This document shows positions 52,023 to 52,759 of a stretch of 52,759 nt of DNA, one piece after another. Below the pieces are notes generated by a model. It made no database searches. It was given only the letters and a program-made list of their open reading frames with translations, and was not told where the DNA came from. Source of the DNA: Acidobacteriota bacterium. GTDB lineage: Bacteria; Acidobacteriota; Vicinamibacteria; Vicinamibacterales; Fen-181. A program made the position numbers and the translations under genes. Where the stretch lies: positions 33,768 through 86,526 of the forward strand of contig PMZR01000062.1 of assembly GCA_003170135.1 (NCBI GenBank), written 5' to 3'. Position 1 is the stretch's first letter. Every line of letters begins with the position of its first letter.

Positions 52023-52171
52023 CGTGCGGGGTGCGACGTGCGGGGTGCGACGTGCGGAATGCGAGGTGCGGTGCGACGTGCGAAGTGAGGTGCACAGTGC
52101 GCATGCGGTGCAAGGTGCGCACCACGCACCGACACAGCACATCGCACAACGCACCGCGCACTTCGCACCAT
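52021..52171. repeat. Large heptanucleotide array with inverted arms (site H)
   Basis: Left arm 52021-52069: seven GRNRTGC units (GACGTGC three times, GGGGTGC twice, GGAATGC, GAGGTGC) in exact 7-nt phase, starting on the second base of the cusB stop codon. The middle (52070-52136) keeps GTGC/GCAC cores with irregular spacing. Right arm 52137-52171: five GCACNNC-type units in phase. GTGC-rich left and GCAC-rich right arms can pair into a long hairpin. Same flavour as site C. Confidence 0.9.
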
Positions 52172-52193
52172 CTCTAACTGAGAGTCTCAACCC

Positions 52194-52759
52194 ATGATCC
52201 GCAAAATCATCGCACTCTCCGCGCACAACCGCCTGCTGGTGCTCGTCGCGACGGCCGCCCTGGTCGCCTGCGCGGTCTACGTGCTCCGCAGCATCCGGCT
52301 CGACGCGCTGCCCGACCTGTCCGACACGCAGGTCATCATCTACTCGCGCTGGGATCGGTCGCCCGACATCATCGAGGACCAGGTCACCTACCCGATCACG
52401 AGCGCGCTGCTCGGCGCCCCGCACGTGAAGGCGATCCGCGGCTTCTCGGATTTCGGCTTCTCGTACGTGTACGTCATCTTCGAGGACGGCACCGACATCT
52501 ACTGGGCGCGCACCCGCGTGCTCGAGTACCTGTCGAAGATCCAGTCGAAGCTGCCCGACGGCGTGCAGACCGAACTGGGGCCGGACGCGAGCGGCATCGG
52601 CTGGATCTTCCAGTACGCGCTCGTCGATCGCGCCGGCGCCTACACGCCCGACCAGTTGCGCTCGGTGCAGGACTGGACCGTCCGCTACGCGGTCCAGGCG
52701 GTGCCAGGGGTCGCGGAGGTGGCGAGCGTCGGCGGGTTCGTCAAGCAGTACCAGGTCAC
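52194..52759 (+). CDS. cusA: Copper/silver efflux RND transporter CusA, 5' part (cut by window end)
   Basis: The frame is open from ATG 52194 to the last base (188 residues of ~1050). It starts MIRKIIALSAHNRLLVLVATAALVACAVYVLRSI (first membrane helix), followed by LDALPDLSDTQVIIYSRWDRSPDIIEDQVTYPITSALLGAPHVKAIRGFSDFGFSYVYVIFEDGTDIYWARTRVLEYLSKIQSKLP. The DALPDLSDTQVI and FSDFGFSYVYVIFEDGTD stretches are characteristic of CusA, distinguishing it from CzcA and from the pump at 7816 (AFPDVTNIQVEV). It belongs with the TolC and CusB-like genes just upstream as a Cu(I)/Ag(I) exporter. The catalytic membrane motif lies outside the window. Confidence 0.93.
   Translation, partial: MIRKIIALSAHNRLLVLVATAALVACAVYVLRSIRLDALPDLSDTQVIIYSRWDRSPDIIEDQVTYPITSALLGAPHVKAIRGFSDFGFSYVYVIFEDGTDIYWARTRVLEYLSKIQSKLPDGVQTELGPDASGIGWIFQYALVDRAGAYTPDQLRSVQDWTVRYAVQAVPGVAEVASVGGFVKQYQV

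Noticed and set aside
52021..52171. CRISPR array
   Set aside because: Units are 7 nt with no spacers of 25-40 bp, and no cas gene is present.

Overview
The window is high-GC, gene-dense chromosomal DNA. Two complete PadR-paired permeases of the acidobacterial duplicated-orphan-permease (ADOP) type, a fragment of a third, and a VWFA gene of the acidobacterial kind point to Acidobacteriota, probably a Vicinamibacteria-like lineage. That placement is inferred from gene content; no rRNA gene is present. I see no transposase, integrase, CRISPR array, tRNA or rRNA.

Layout. 1-4.0 kb holds the C-terminal part of a K+-independent membrane pyrophosphatase and a CBM9/DUF5916 outer-membrane protein. 4.2-7.8 kb holds a small secreted protein, an ADOP permease with a one-base frameshift, and its PadR regulator with a promoter/operator. 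7.8-13.9 kb is a complete minus-strand heavy-metal efflux operon (small Cys/His-rich protein, TolC, adaptor, RND pump). 14-16.1 kb is a secreted GH29 fucosidase. 16.2-20.5 kb is a MacAB-like ABC operon. 20.5-31.8 kb carries an M28 peptidase, a tandemly duplicated unknown/TolB-like gene pair, a GH20 hexosaminidase, a DUF523-DUF1722 protein and a second PadR/ADOP pair. 31.9-42.1 kb carries a DinB protein, a lipoprotein, a DUF5107/TPR protein, a vapBC toxin-antitoxin pair, a DUF6067 glycosidase-like protein and an M61 peptidase. 42.1-45.1 kb is a cluster of broken genes: kynU with an internal deletion, a truncated tryptophan dioxygenase, an ADOP tail, a doubly frameshifted VWFA gene and an acyl-CoA ligase piece. 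45.3-48.6 kb returns to intact genes (DinB, Asp/Glu racemase, SpoIIE phosphatase, CheY-DUF3052 fusion). 48.8 kb to the end is a second metal efflux operon ending in a CusA cut by the window edge.

Functional themes are scavenging of glycans and peptides (GH29, GH20, DUF6067, CBM9, M28, M61) and export of metals and toxic compounds (two tripartite RND systems, one MacAB-like system, ADOPs).

The most unusual signal is non-coding. At least eight intergenic sites carry arrays with strict 7-nt periodicity in a few recurring sequence flavours. Several are arranged as inverted arms, and seven of the eight start at, or within 15 nt after, a stop codon. A second dispersed element is a hairpin with a conserved TGAA loop and co-varying stem. 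Two of its copies sit inside coding sequences in the same reading frame.
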